Origin: Ancistrus triradiatus
Lineage: Eukaryota > Chordata > Actinopteri > Siluriformes > Loricariidae
Reading direction: 5' to 3'
Length of the DNA: 64,000 nt
Assembly: GCA_025084515.1 (NCBI GenBank)
Contig: JAJAGP010000093.1
Span: 679,967-743,966 of the forward strand
Below, piece after piece: positions 34,669 to 44,829 of this stretch; within the stretch, counting starts at the first letter, position 1, and each line of letters begins with the position of its first letter. The position numbers and the translations under genes are program-made. The notes under the pieces are model-generated. The model saw nothing but the letters and a program-made list of their open reading frames with translations, was not told the DNA's origin and did no database searches.

Positions 34669-36190
34669 AGGTGCTAGCAATACACACTATGCATTGTGAT
34701 TGCTCAACTATTAAAACCTGTCTCAGAGTAAACACAAACTAATTTGGTAGAATCCTTACAAATAATCATTTCCTTACAATAGTAATGACATAAACAACCA
34801 CAACAACAACAGTGATATCACCAAGTATTTTAGACTCAAACCAAACAAGAATTAAATATATTTCCATCAAGAGCTCAGGTATACCAGTGTCCACCAAGAC
34901 TGAGATGCACTGACAGAGATTGCAAAGGCATGTGCAGGGAAACAACACAAAATCGATGTTTGATAATCTTTTCAATTTCACTCCACAGCCCATGATAAAC
35001 GGGGGATTTGTCCTCAGTACTTTTGAACATGGTGTGAGATACCCAGCAGGACCCTTATGAAAAATCAAGAAAGATCCTCCCTTTCTCACTGAATAAAACT
35101 CTTTATATGTCTGTGTTGTTTTGTACATGAGCGTTATGTAAGCTTCATTATTTTCCTCCACTATCAGTGGTGTTGTAGCTGTGTGAGTTTACACACTTAA
35201 GCATGCTACCTCTGCTTGAGAGTATGAAGAATTTAGAGAGAAACCAACACACCCACACACACACCACACCACATCTTGTTCTACTATACTTGTGAGTACT
35301 TAGTTCCCTTGACATGAATGGACAATGAAGGCTTACTGCAGATAATTAATGCTACACTTAACTTCAAACCTTAACCTTGGTAATCTAAAGCAAACTATTT
35401 TGGCTCTTTCGTTGTTGTAAAAAGCAGTTAAAAGGTTAGGTCCTCAAAGTCAAAATTTCCAGATGTCTTTTAATTTTATTTCTTAAAGACAGGATAGACG
35501 GGCAGCTCAACAGAAACAATAATTTCATGTATTACAGCGCTTTGACTTGCCGAGCTGTACCTTGAATAAAGCATATTTAAATGCATTTAATCTAACCTTG
35601 CTAGACCAGATAATTTCATAAGACGATCCGTCCTCTTTGAGTAGATGTGCTGTTCTAAAAGAACCCAGATATGACTTTGCACTCCATATTGTCTCGTGCA
35701 CTCACTCAAAACCCAGTTTTGGTGGTTCTCATTAGCCTTGATTTTCTGGCATTCCTGCTCGCAAGCTGTTGGAATCCCAAAAAACTCAAAAGGGAAACTG
35801 CATTTTCATGTTTATCATGGTCTTAACAAGAACTTGTTAGATGTTGCAGTATTTGAGTTTGATCTGATCTGATTTTTGCTGCATAAAAGCATAAATCATG
35901 GATGTAAATTGCCTGTGTCAAAGTTCCGGCTGCTGGTTATATAATGATGTGGTGATGTTGGCATGAAACACATCTGCCCCAAATACCAGTCGTGCATTGC
36001 TTAATTCCAAATCTATCAGCCGTATGTTGATTACATGAACCTTATGACCACCTCCTGTTGTACACTCCATTGTCATTTCATCAGTTTCACTTACCATAAT
36101 ATAATGACTTTGTAGTCTTACAGTCAGACTGTAGTCCATCTGTTCTGAACATACTGTAGTTCCCCGATACTCTTGCTCTCTAATGGTTCA
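34669..36190. other. No gene; short repeats
   Basis: A CA-rich tract lies at 35248-35276. 35275-35480 may be a decayed dispersed repeat (CTTGTGAGTACTTAG...GGTCCTCAAAG). The minus frame at 34766-35161 (131 codons) has no domain I know. Confidence 0.4.
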
Positions 36191-36194
36191 GGTA

Positions 36195-36600
36195 CCTTTG
36201 GTTGGTGGGGGGATCATTCTCAAACACTGCAGTGACAACTGACGTGGTGACGGTGTGTGTTGGCGTGGTATGAGTGGATCAGACACGCAGTGCTGCTGGA
36301 GTTTTAAAACAAATGTCCAAGCTTTAACAGCTTCACGTAGACAGGGACTAGGAGGCTAACACAAACCGTGCAACACAGATGAGCTTGTTTCTGAGTTTAC
36401 TCGACAAGGTGGAGCAGTAGTATATGTGCTAATAAAGGCGCAGTGAGTGAAAAAAACACAGAAACACTGTTTAAAAAAACTCCAGCAGCAGCAAACTGCT
36501 GTCTGATCCATTATACCAGAACAACACTACTAACAACACCCCACATCAATGTCAGTTTGGCAGTGCTGAGAATGATACACTACCCAGAGAGGACCTGATC
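36195..36600. repeat. Fold-back repeat
   Basis: GAGTGGATCAGACACGCAGTG...CTGCTGGAG near 36270-36300 is matched in inverse orientation by CTCCAGCAGCAG...CTGTCTGATCCATTATACC near 36480-36520. The two arms can therefore pair. This is a dispersed fish repeat; its tail seems to reappear at 37615-37650 (GTTATGCCTGATCGGTGTAT) and another tail lies at 47210-47365. Confidence 0.65.
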
Positions 36601-36639
36601 TGTCTGCTGGTCCATTGGGGTTCTTTTCTCTGAGACATA

Positions 36640-37615
36640 GGAAAAAGGCTGGCTGAGAGTAGAAAGGGGGACAATTCCGGTGGATAATTGGGCACCCGGA
36701 TGAACCATTAGAAAAAAGCTTGATAGGAAAATGAAAAAGCAAAAAGAGAGGCAAAGAGAGAACCAAGAACAGAGGGAAGGGGTTGGTGACAAATGAAAAA
36801 TGGTCCTTATCTATATGGCGCCCTTTATCCAGGACTATGGGTTAGTGGGCTTGGAGGGCATCTTCTTTCCACTTACATGTTAGTGTCGCAAATGCGATTC
36901 TACGGGGGTGGTGAGGACGAAGCTGCAGGTAGCGGTATCAAAGTGGGTCTCTACGAAAATAACCACCCCACCAACAGACTCTTGTCCTCATATATTGTCG
37001 TTTTTCTCTTGCCACAAAGTATTTTATTTTAACCAAACTCACTAACTATTATTTTACCCTTCTTCATATGCCAGTCTTCTTGCCAGACGTTTCTTGTTAT
37101 ACTTTGGATTCCATTCGACAGATACACAGATATTTCCTTTTCATGGTTGTCTCAATGTTGCTTCTCTCGTTTTATGCCCCTACAACTAGATGTGAGGGTC
37201 CGTCTCTTCTACCAGGTCCGGGGGGAAGGTTCCTAGGTTCATGGCCTGATTCATTTCCCGGGTATTCCTTCCTCTGGAGGTCGGTTGCGGGGTCGCGTCT
37301 GGGAGGGGAACCGCCATTGCTTCCGGGGAGGTGGCGTGTTTGTCTCATGTCTTTGTCTGCTTTTTACCGGTGGTCTTGGTTTACGGTGGGTACGTTGCGC
37401 CATGTTTCCACCCTCGTATTTAGTTCTTACTGCTTAATGCCCTGGGGGGAGAGGCGCCTACTCTTATAACACCACCGTCTCCTAAGGGGCGGAAGTTATG
37501 TTTCGTGCCTTTCAGATTTCTCCACATTCCTCGTCGGGGTGGCCTGCCTTTTTTACATGGCTTTCGTTGTGGTCATTCCCGTTCGCCGGAAGACTGGGAG
37601 TGGAAGGGCCCGTGA
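36640..37615. other. Composition anomaly, CpG-rich and strand-asymmetric
   Basis: It starts with a purine-rich stretch (36640-36810), then mixed text, then a T/C-rich stretch (37020-37150). After that comes a G/C-rich block (about 37190-37620) with many CpGs, unlike the AT-rich, CpG-poor surroundings. The longest frame (37068-37469, +) has no domain I know. It sits exactly inside the fold-back repeat. Possibilities are a foreign insertion, a CpG island or poor-quality assembled sequence. Confidence 0.5.
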
Positions 37616-37650
37616 GGTGGTAGATAATGTTATGCCTGATCGGTGTATGC

Positions 37651-38330
37651 ATCACTTTATGTCCATGAGATTCAACATGGTAATTTGCAATGATATCAAG
37701 ATGCAGTAATGTTAACATGGTCCGGCACTTTGTTGAATCCATGATGAAGAATTTGCTATTCTTAGAGTAAAATTGGATCTAAATAAAATAAACGATTTGA
37801 AAGGATTATAGTCGATACCGAAATGTGCTACTTTCTTCTGCTGGAGGGTCACAAAGGTTGATCACATTTACTCTCAGCAGGAGAGTCCCATTCCCATAAA
37901 AACACTGTCAGAGCAGGTTGTTAATGGGTGAGTAAGCAGACCTGCCAGGGATTGAGCCATTATGGCTGACACAAATTGATTCTAGCCTTAAGATCCATTG
38001 AAGTATTTGGAAGTAGAATGGCGTTGCCTTGGCTCAGAGCATAAGACATGGCAGCCATGGGGTTGGCCTGCACTGAAATGCGGTTGTCTACATGGGATTA
38101 TTTCATGAGCTGGGAAAGCATATGCTCAGAATCTGGGGCATTTTAATGATTTTTAGGGCTGAAACAATATGACCAAATGGTCATATCACAACATTAATTT
38201 GCAAATTCACAACACAGCATGTGTGAGAAGATTCATTTGTTTTTAAATCCAGTTACAGACAAGCAGTTTCAACAGTCTGTTTCAGCAATTTGTCTACAAT
38301 TGGCTTTAGATAAATGAATCTGTCAGAATC
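37651..38330. other. No recognised feature
   Basis: Anonymous sequence between the fold-back repeat and a SINE fragment. Confidence 0.4.
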
Positions 38331-38334
38331 AGTC

Positions 38335-38485
38335 AGAGGGTTCAGGGTTCAAAATCCCACCTCTGCTAAGCTGCTACCGATTGTAATCCTTGAGCAAAAA
38401 CCTTTAATCTAAAATTGCTTGGATTGAAACAGTTGTAAATTGCTCAGGATAAGGACATCTGCTTAATGTCTAAATATAAATGTAT
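38335..38485 (+). repeat. SINE fragment lacking the A-box
   Basis: B-box-like GGTTCAAAATCCC at 38350, then the CTGCTAAGCTGCTACC core, CTTGAGCAAAAACC, and the GGATAAGGACATCTGC tail. Confidence 0.65.
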
Positions 38486-39131
38486 ATTACTGTACACACA
38501 GCTTGCATCAGCAAACTGGGAAGCAGTTAATAGTTTTCACGCATCTTAAGAGAGTGTTTGCTTGCTATTTACATACACTTTATATTGCCAAAAGTATTCA
38601 CTCACCCATCCAAATAATTGAATTCAGGTTGTTCCAATCACTTCCATGGCCACAGGTGTATAAATCAAGCCTCTAGGCATGCAGACTGCTTCTACAAACA
38701 TTTTGTGAAAGAATGGGTCTCTCTCAGGAGCTCACTGAATTCCAGAGTGGTACCGTGATGGGATGCCACCTGTGCAACAAGTCCAGTCATAATTTCCCTT
38801 GGTACTAAATATTCCAGTGTCACCTGTCAGTGGTGTTATAACAAATTCGAAGAGATTGTGAACGACAGCAACTCGGCGGCGAAGTGGAAGGCCACGTAAA
38901 ATGACAGAGCGGGATCAGCGGATGCTGAGCCACATAGTGCGCAGAGGTCACCAACTTTCTGCAGAGTCAATCGCTACACCACCTCCCAAAATCTTCATGT
39001 GACCTTCATATTAGCTCAAGAACAGTGTGTAGAGAGCTTCAGGGAATGGGTTTTCACCATTGCCGAGCAGCTGCACCCAAGCCTTACATCATCAAGAGCA
39101 ATACAAAGTGTTGGATGCAGTGGTGTAAAGC

Positions 39132-40038
39132 CCAAGAAGTTGAATCTGTCATCTGGACATAGATTTTGTTGGAGAAACGTTTCGTCACTCATCTAAGTGA
39201 CTTCTTCAGTCTCAGCAGTTGGAAAACTTCCCCAATCTTATATACAGCACGTTGCATAACGACTGGTACCAGCACCATTGCATAACAATGGGACTGGTGA
39301 TCAGTTTAATATGCAGATTGGCATAGCCATTAACGACAATGGCCACGTGTGCCATTCACACATGGGAAGGGCTGCGATGGCTCCGTTGTAAGATGGTGAG
39401 AGATGTACTCTGAGGCCTCCTCCTCGGTTCAGGGATGGACGTTCCCTTTTTACAAAAATGGCTTCTTTTACTCCACGTTCAAACCATCGTTCCTCCCTAT
39501 CAAGGATCTGCACGTCTTCATCCTTGAAAGAGTGGCCACTGGCCTGTAGGTGGGTGTAAACCGCAGAGTCCTGACCTGATGAGGTAGCTCTTCTATGTTG
39601 TGCCATCCGTTTCGCCAGTGGCTGTTTGGTTTCCCCGATGTACAATTCCTGGCAATCCTCCCGGCACTTAACAGCGTACATTACATTACTCTGTTTGTGC
39701 TGGGGGACTCGATCCCAGAGTATACCTCTCACCATCTTACAACGGAGCCATCGCAGCCCTTCCCCAATCCTGTGTGAATGGCACACGTGGCCATTGTCGT
39801 TAATGGCTATGTCAATCTGCATATTAAACTGATCACCGGTCCCATTGTTATGCAATGGTGCTGGTACCAGTCGTTATGCAACGTGCTGTATATAAGATTG
39901 GGGAAGTTTTCCAACTGCTGAGACTGAAGAAGTCACTTAGATTTTGTTGGAGAAACGTTTCGTCACTCATCTATGTCCAGATGAACAGATTCATCTTCTG
40001 GGATTTTCTTACCTGGATCATTGAGCATGCATCAAGAA
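39132..40038 (-). mobile_element. Penelope-like retroelement, 5'-truncated, inverted arms
   Basis: The insert is flanked by an 11-bp target duplication, TGGTGTAAAGC, at 39121-39131 and 40039-40049. It carries a GIY-YIG nuclease region on the minus strand. Two approximately 250-bp arms (about 39158-39405 and 39728-39978) are inverted copies of the element's 3' region. A 30-bp segment (TTTTGTTGGAGAAACGTTTC core) sits in the same orientation in both. Such inverted arrangements are known for Penelope-like elements. The reverse transcriptase is absent. Confidence 0.8.
39301..39855 (-). pseudogene. GIY-YIG endonuclease domain of a Penelope-like element
   Basis: A 184-codon open frame. Residues 1-45 are antisense of the inverted arm and are not real protein. 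From residue 47 the sequence fits the C-terminal nuclease of Penelope-like elements: VMYAVKC (59-64, the GIY strand), LYIGET (71-76, the YIG strand), AKRMAQHRR with the catalytic-type Arg, ERWFERGVKEA (122-132, catalytic Glu region) and SLNRGGGL (141-148). The residues that usually matter look present, so this piece is unusually well preserved, but with no reverse transcriptase and no proper start it cannot act as an element gene. Confidence 0.82.
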
Positions 40039-40678
40039 TGGTGTAAAGCACACCGCCACTGAACTCTAGAGCAGTACAGACTCTGGAGTGACAACTCCCC
40101 CTTCTCCATCTGGCAGGAGAATGATACTTGTCTGACTGCATTGTGCTAAGTTTAAAGTTTCGTGGAGGGGGGATTATGATGTGGTGTTCTTTTTCTGGAG
40201 TTGGGCTCAGTCCTTTAGTTCCAATGAAAGGAACTCTTAATGCTTCAGCATACCAACAGATTTCTGACAATTTCATGCTCCCAGCTTTCTGAGAAGAGTT
40301 TGGGGATGATCCCTTCCTGTTCCAACATGGCAACTAGTGCACAAAGCAAGGTCCATAAAGACATGGATGAGCGAGTTTGGTGTGGAAGAACTTGACTGGC
40401 CTGCACAGAGTCCTGACCTTTGGGATGAATTAGTGCGGAGACTGCGAGCCAGGCCTTATCAGTGTCTGACTTCATAAATGCACTTCTGGAAGAATAGTCA
40501 AAAATTCTAATAAGCACACTCCTAAACCTTGTGGAAAGCCTTCCCAGAAGAGATAAAGCTGTTATAGCTGCAAAGGGTGGGCCGACATCATATTAAACCC
40601 TATGGATTAAGAATGAGATGACAGTCAAATTCCTATGCATGTGAAGGCAGACGAGCGAGTACTTTTGGCAATATAGTG

Positions 40679-42246
40679 TACATATATAAAAGCTGTAATT
40701 GATCTGCTCTTTCTTTCTATGCTCTGCCATGGTAAAGCTATGATGAGAAATCAAAAAGACACAGTTTCCACATACTGCTCTTCCTTTAAATCCCACATTT
40801 GCATTTCGCCATAGTCACTACCACATTTTACCCTGCATTTCCCAGCATCCATTGTAGTCCTCCAAGTAGTGGCTTTTAGATTAATGTGGTAACAGTAGTC
40901 CCACTCGGATAGGGCCAGAATGCAATCGTTGGTTGCCTTTGGTAGCAGTGACACAAAATCTGCCATTGACCTAACATGTCACATTGTGCCATTCTCAATT
41001 CACGGAAATCACACAGTTTAAAGCCTGGTTTACACTTGTTAACTGCATGTTAATTATTTAGTGATGTGACACATACAATACAAAAATACTAAGGATTTTA
41101 TATATTTTGATAAATAAAGTTTTATTAGCGATCTTTTTTAGATGCAAGAGGCAAAATGAGTTCTTTTTAAATAATATATAATCACAGTTGATATTCGCCA
41201 GCTGCCATTACTGATATTTTTAACGTGTTAAATTTATGAACTTGATCTATGCAAGTTCTGCTTCATTTAATTAAAGATGTATACATTTGTATATAAGAAT
41301 GGTCTTGGATTATGTTCAAATTAAACTACTTTTGAATATGTTCAGAAATACAGAAATGTGTAGCACTCAGAAGAATGTTACTATGTCTTATAAAATTTTA
41401 ATTAATATCGACATCTTTACGATTCTTCTGTAGTATGGAATGTACACCCACACACATATACACTCTCTCACACACACACACACACACACAAACTCATGCA
41501 CTCACGTCTTGCATCCTAACCAGTCAAAGAAAGTAAGATCATAATGCCTGTCTGCCTAAGTACTGAATAGACTTCAAAATCCTGATAATGACATATATAG
41601 CCCTGCTTGTTTTAACTTCCGCCTATCTCACTGATCTCCTAAAGCTGTTAAGTCCATTCCAAACACTTAGTTCAGCTGAGACTAGCCTGCAGTAAACCTG
41701 CAGTTGGTGAAAGTTTTTCTTATATGGTCCCTAATTCTGGAATATTGTTTCATATTACACTGGGAATACAAGCTGCATTGTGTATGGTTTTAAAATCCAG
41801 ATGAAAAAAACATATTGTTTAATGTGTTTGTCATAATCATCTCTAAAACCTTCATTTAAAGTACTTAAAATGCAGGTATGTGTCGACTGCATTGTGTTCT
41901 GTGAAACAGGCCATTTTTTTCATGAATGCCAAAAATATATTGATAGACTGTATTACAAACAACGCAGAAAATCAGCCAGATGTGAAACAGACTCAACGAA
42001 TGAATGTGGACCAGTAAATATAGTTATAGGTGAGAGAAAATATACAGGTAGTGTGGGGACAAACAATGGAGTACTATTGACAATAGGACAGGCACATACA
42101 CTTATAAATGCCATTTATAGCCTGAGTGGGTGTGAGAAGGGAGAATAGGATTTTGTTTCCTGATGTGATGTGCAGTAGTAGTAACAAGATTATGATGTAG
42201 CTTCACAGCAGGAGGAAAACTGGTTAAATTTTAAAGGGCCACATAT
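40679..42246. other. No gene recognised
   Basis: Frames at 40751-40966 (-) and 41870-42148 (+, 92 codons, Cys-rich start) have no domain I recognise. The second lacks convincing splice sites. A CA microsatellite is listed separately. Confidence 0.4.
41448..41492. repeat. (CA)n microsatellite
   Basis: Interrupted CA repeat with a pure core of about ten or more units near 41469-41491. Confidence 0.9.
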
Positions 42247-42267
42247 TGTGTGTGTGTGTGTGTGTAT
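42247..42267. repeat. (TG)n microsatellite beside a Tc1 end
   Basis: A pure TG run leads into TATA; its last TA is the target site of the Tc1 element that starts at 42269. Confidence 0.85.
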
Positions 42268-42268
42268 A

Positions 42269-43601
42269 CAGTGGTGCTTGAAAGTTTGTGAACCCTTTCG
42301 AATTTTCTATATTTCTGCATAATAACGGCAACTAAATGTTTCCTGTAACTGTTGATCAGTCCTGCACACCGGCTTGGAGGAACTTTAGCCCATTCCTCCG
42401 TACAGAACAGCTTCAGCTCTGGGATGTTGGTGGGTTTCCTCACATTAGCTGCTCACTTCAGGTCCTTCTACAACATTACAATTGGTTTAAGGTCAGGACT
42501 TTGACTTGACCATTCCAAAACATTAACCTTATTCTTCTTTAACCATTCTTTGGTAGAACGACTTGTGTGCTTAGGGTCGTTGTCTTGCTGCATGACCCAC
42601 CTTCTCTTGAGAGTCAGTTCATGGACACATGTCCTGACATTTTCCTTTAGAATGCTCTGATATAAATTTCTTCGTTCCATCGATGATGGCAAGCCGTCCT
42701 GTGCAGATGCAGCAAAACAGGCCCAAACCCTGATACTACCACCACCATGTTTCACAGATGGGATAAGGTTCTTATGTTGGGATGCATTGTTTTCCTTTCT
42801 CCAAACATAACACATTCTTTTAAACTAAAAAGTTCTATTTTGGTCTCATCCGTTCACAAAACATTCTTCCAGTAGCCTTCTGGCTTGTCCACGTGATCTT
42901 TAGCAAACTGCAGACGAGCAGCAATGTTCTTTTTGGAGAGCAGTGGCTTTCTCCTTGTAACCCTGCCATGCACACCATTGTTGTTCAGTGTTCTTCTGAT
43001 GGTGGACTCATGAACATTAACATTAGCCAACGTGAGAGAGGCCTTCAGTTGCTTAGAAGTTACCTTGGGCTCCTTTGTGACCTTTCCAACTGTTTCACGC
43101 CTTGCTCTTAGAGTGATCTTTGTTGGTTGACCACTCCTGGGGAGGGTATCAATGGTCTTGAATTTCCTCCATTTGTACACAATCTGTCTGACTGTGGATT
43201 GGTGGAGTCCAAACTCTTTAGAGGTAGTTTCATAACTCTTTCCAGCCTGATGAGCATCAACAAGTCTATTTCTGAGGTCCTCAGATATCTCATTCGTTTG
43301 TGCCATGATGCACTTTCACAAACTTGTGTTGTAAAGAGCAGACTTTGATAGATCCCTGTTCTTTAAAGAAAACAGGGTGCCCACTCACACCTGATTGTCA
43401 TCCCACTGATTGAAAACATTCTCATTAATATGTAATATTGTATCATTTTTCTCAATAAATAATTGACCAAGTATAATATTTTTGTCTCATTTTCTAACTG
43501 GGTTCTTTTTGTCTACTTTTTAAAACTGATGATGTTTTAGGTCATATTTACGCAGAAATGTAGAAAATTCTAAAGGGTTCACAAACTTACAAGCACCATT
43601 G
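42269..43601 (-). mobile_element. Tc1-like transposon, family E, nearly full-length
   Basis: A 1333-bp element with ends CAGTGGTGCTTGAAAGTTTG (left) and the complement of CTTACAAGCACCATTG (right), with TA on both sides. Most of the transposase remains, on the minus strand. It stops 88 bp upstream of the host exon, so it contributes no coding sequence but lies within the region where the branch point would be expected. Same family and orientation as 44830-45920. Confidence 0.9.
42330..43306 (-). pseudogene. Tc1/mariner transposase, broken by stop and frameshift
   Basis: This would be the DDE transposase that cuts and pastes the element by binding its inverted ends. Starting at the Met at 43306, the first 150 residues are open. 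They hold a paired-type double helix-turn-helix (SKEFGLHQSTVRQIVYKWRK, then STIRRTLNNNGVHGRVTRRK). A stop follows just before the first catalytic Asp region (TDETKIELF). The frame then shifts to 42815-42468, with KHGGGSIRVWACFAAS, MQQDNDPKHTSRS (second Asp) and SQSPDLKPIVML (third acidic position changed from PIE to PIV). The C-terminal piece (KLFCTEEWAKVPPSRC) is in another frame at 42443-42340. It is dead on at least three counts. Confidence 0.88.
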
Positions 43602-43671
43602 TATGTATATGCATGAGTGTGTGCATGTCTGTGCTGTTACTTGCATGTCTTATTACAAACATTGATTCAGT

Positions 43672-43689
43672 ATCTCTTTCCTCCTGCAG
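43672..43689 (+). other. Splice acceptor of the EWI-family exon
   Basis: A pyrimidine-rich stretch (TATCTCTTTCCTCCTGCAG) ends in CAG at 43687-43689. It is a strong match to a vertebrate 3' splice site, and the reading frame opens immediately after it. Confidence 0.85.
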
Positions 43690-44109
43690 TGATTCCGGAT
43701 ACGCTCTCTGTGACGTCAGCCTCTCAGATGATGTCCAAGGTGGAAGGAGATACCCTGCAGCTGAGCTGTGAGGTGACCCGTCAGACCTCTCAGCACACAC
43801 ACGTGGCCGTGGGCTGGTACATACGCTCGCTGGACGAACCCAACACACCACCACGGGATCTCATCACCCTGACACGAGACATGGTACTAAGACCTGGGAC
43901 CTCCTATCGCCAGCGTCTGTCCTCCGGAGATGTGAGACTGGACAAGACGAGCAGCACATCCTACCGCCTCACCATCCACAGCCTGCAGCCCACAGACCAG
44001 GGCCTGTATTACTGCGAAGCTTCAGAGTGGATCCAGGACCCTGACCGTGCCTGGTACGCCATGACACGCAAGCAGTCTGACAAGACTACCGTCAAAGTTC
44101 AGCCCACAG
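43690..44109 (+). CDS. igsf3: Internal exon: V-type Ig domain of an EWI-family protein (IGSF3-like)
   Basis: One exon of 420 bp (140 codons) with phase 1 at both ends, the usual form of an immunoglobulin-domain exon. The domain begins VIPDTLSVTSASQ. It has the first Cys in LQLSCEV, the core Trp in VGWYIRS, and DQGLYYCEAS with the second Cys. These are the marks of a V-set fold, an extracellular module of a type I membrane protein. Straight after the last strand comes EWIQDPDRAWY, the Glu-Trp-Ile motif that names the EWI family (IGSF3, PTGFRN, IGSF8, CD101), whose members associate with tetraspanins. From memory, the closest member is IGSF3; PTGFRN or CD101 is the alternative. No stop occurs in frame. 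The rest of the gene is not visible, so the exon number is unknown. Confidence 0.85.
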
Positions 44110-44115
44110 GTGAGT
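44110..44115 (+). other. Splice donor of the EWI-family exon
   Basis: GTGAGT follows ACAG, a near-perfect 5' splice site. It leaves one base of the next codon in this exon (phase 1). Without splicing the frame would run on to a stop near 44159. Confidence 0.88.
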
Positions 44116-44654
44116 GCCACGCTCATCTCATAGGGATCTTAGCAGCATTTTTCAGCTGAGACTCTCAACTGTAACCTTAGCTTATGGTGCTCCGTAACCT
44201 GTTCATATACGCTCACCCCTCACTTTATTAGGTATACCTTCTTGTTTCTACACTTGAATTTGCACGTAAATCGTTCGTAAAACACCTTTTTCACAAGTAA
44301 ATGTGAAATGTGATTCATGAAATACTTGTAGTCCCAAAATGTGAGTACGTTTGACTACAATCTGCACCAGGCCCTTAGCACTTGTAAACTGTTACGTCAG
44401 AAAGACACCAAAAGTGTCCTTAAACATGATTGCACTTGTAGTAAAGTACTGACTAAATAAGAAGAATTCTTAATAATACAATTCTATAATACATAAAAGC
44501 TAAAATTAAACAAATTACACATTATAAGCTGTTTAATAATACAACCTGCTATTCCATCTTGAAACTTCCAGTAAGTCTAAACGCTCAGCACTAATATGAG
44601 ACACTGCTGGCTTGAATATAATTTAAATGTTAAAAATATTCATAGTAAATATAC
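44116..44654. other. Intron with a short repeat fragment
   Basis: CACTTTATTAGGTATACCTT at about 44220-44239 is the inverse of the tail of the repeat at 47210-47365. The rest is anonymous AT-rich intron. Confidence 0.45.
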
Positions 44655-44829
44655 AGAGGGGCAAACAAGTATTTAATCAGCCACTGATTGTGCAAGTTCA
44701 ATGTGCAAACTGACGAATGACCTGCAGAGAGCTGGGACCAAAGTAACAAAGGCTACCATCAGTAACACACTATGCCAAGAGAGACTCAGATCCTGCAGTG
44801 TCAGGCGTGTCCCCCTGCTTAAGCCAGTA
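44655..44829 (+). mobile_element. Tc1 family C fragment, target of another Tc1
   Basis: The terminus CAGAGGGGCAAACAAGTATT is joined to an internal piece (GACGAATGACCTGCAGAGAG...CCCCCTGCTTAAG) that matches 50641-50750. It is cut at a TA by the element starting at 44830; nothing of the family continues after 45922. Confidence 0.75.

Larger units (their letters stand above)
38576..40678 (+). mobile_element. Tc1-like transposon split by a Penelope-like element
   Basis: The left end CACTTTATATTGCCAAAAG and right end CTTTTGGCAATATAGTG are flanked by TA (38574-38575 and 40679-40680). Plus-strand transposase remnants run from about 38712 (near a GLSQELTEFQSG-like start) to 39131. They resume at 40039 and end near 40600 (LVESLPRR-like C-terminus). 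Frameshifts are frequent, and part of the catalytic region is missing around 40090. Removing the insert restores one Tc1 of about 1.2 kb. Confidence 0.85.

Noticed and set aside
34766..35161. 131-codon minus-strand frame
   Set aside because: No domain recognised and a low-complexity Val-rich end; treated as chance.
37068..37469. 133-codon open frame as a real gene
   Set aside because: No known domain, and it lies in the composition anomaly; G/C-rich text has few stops by chance.
41448..41492. CRISPR-like or regulatory repeat
   Set aside because: It is a plain CA microsatellite without spacers.
41870..42148. Cys-containing 92-codon frame as an exon
   Set aside because: Short Cys-rich start without a recognisable fold or strong splice signals.
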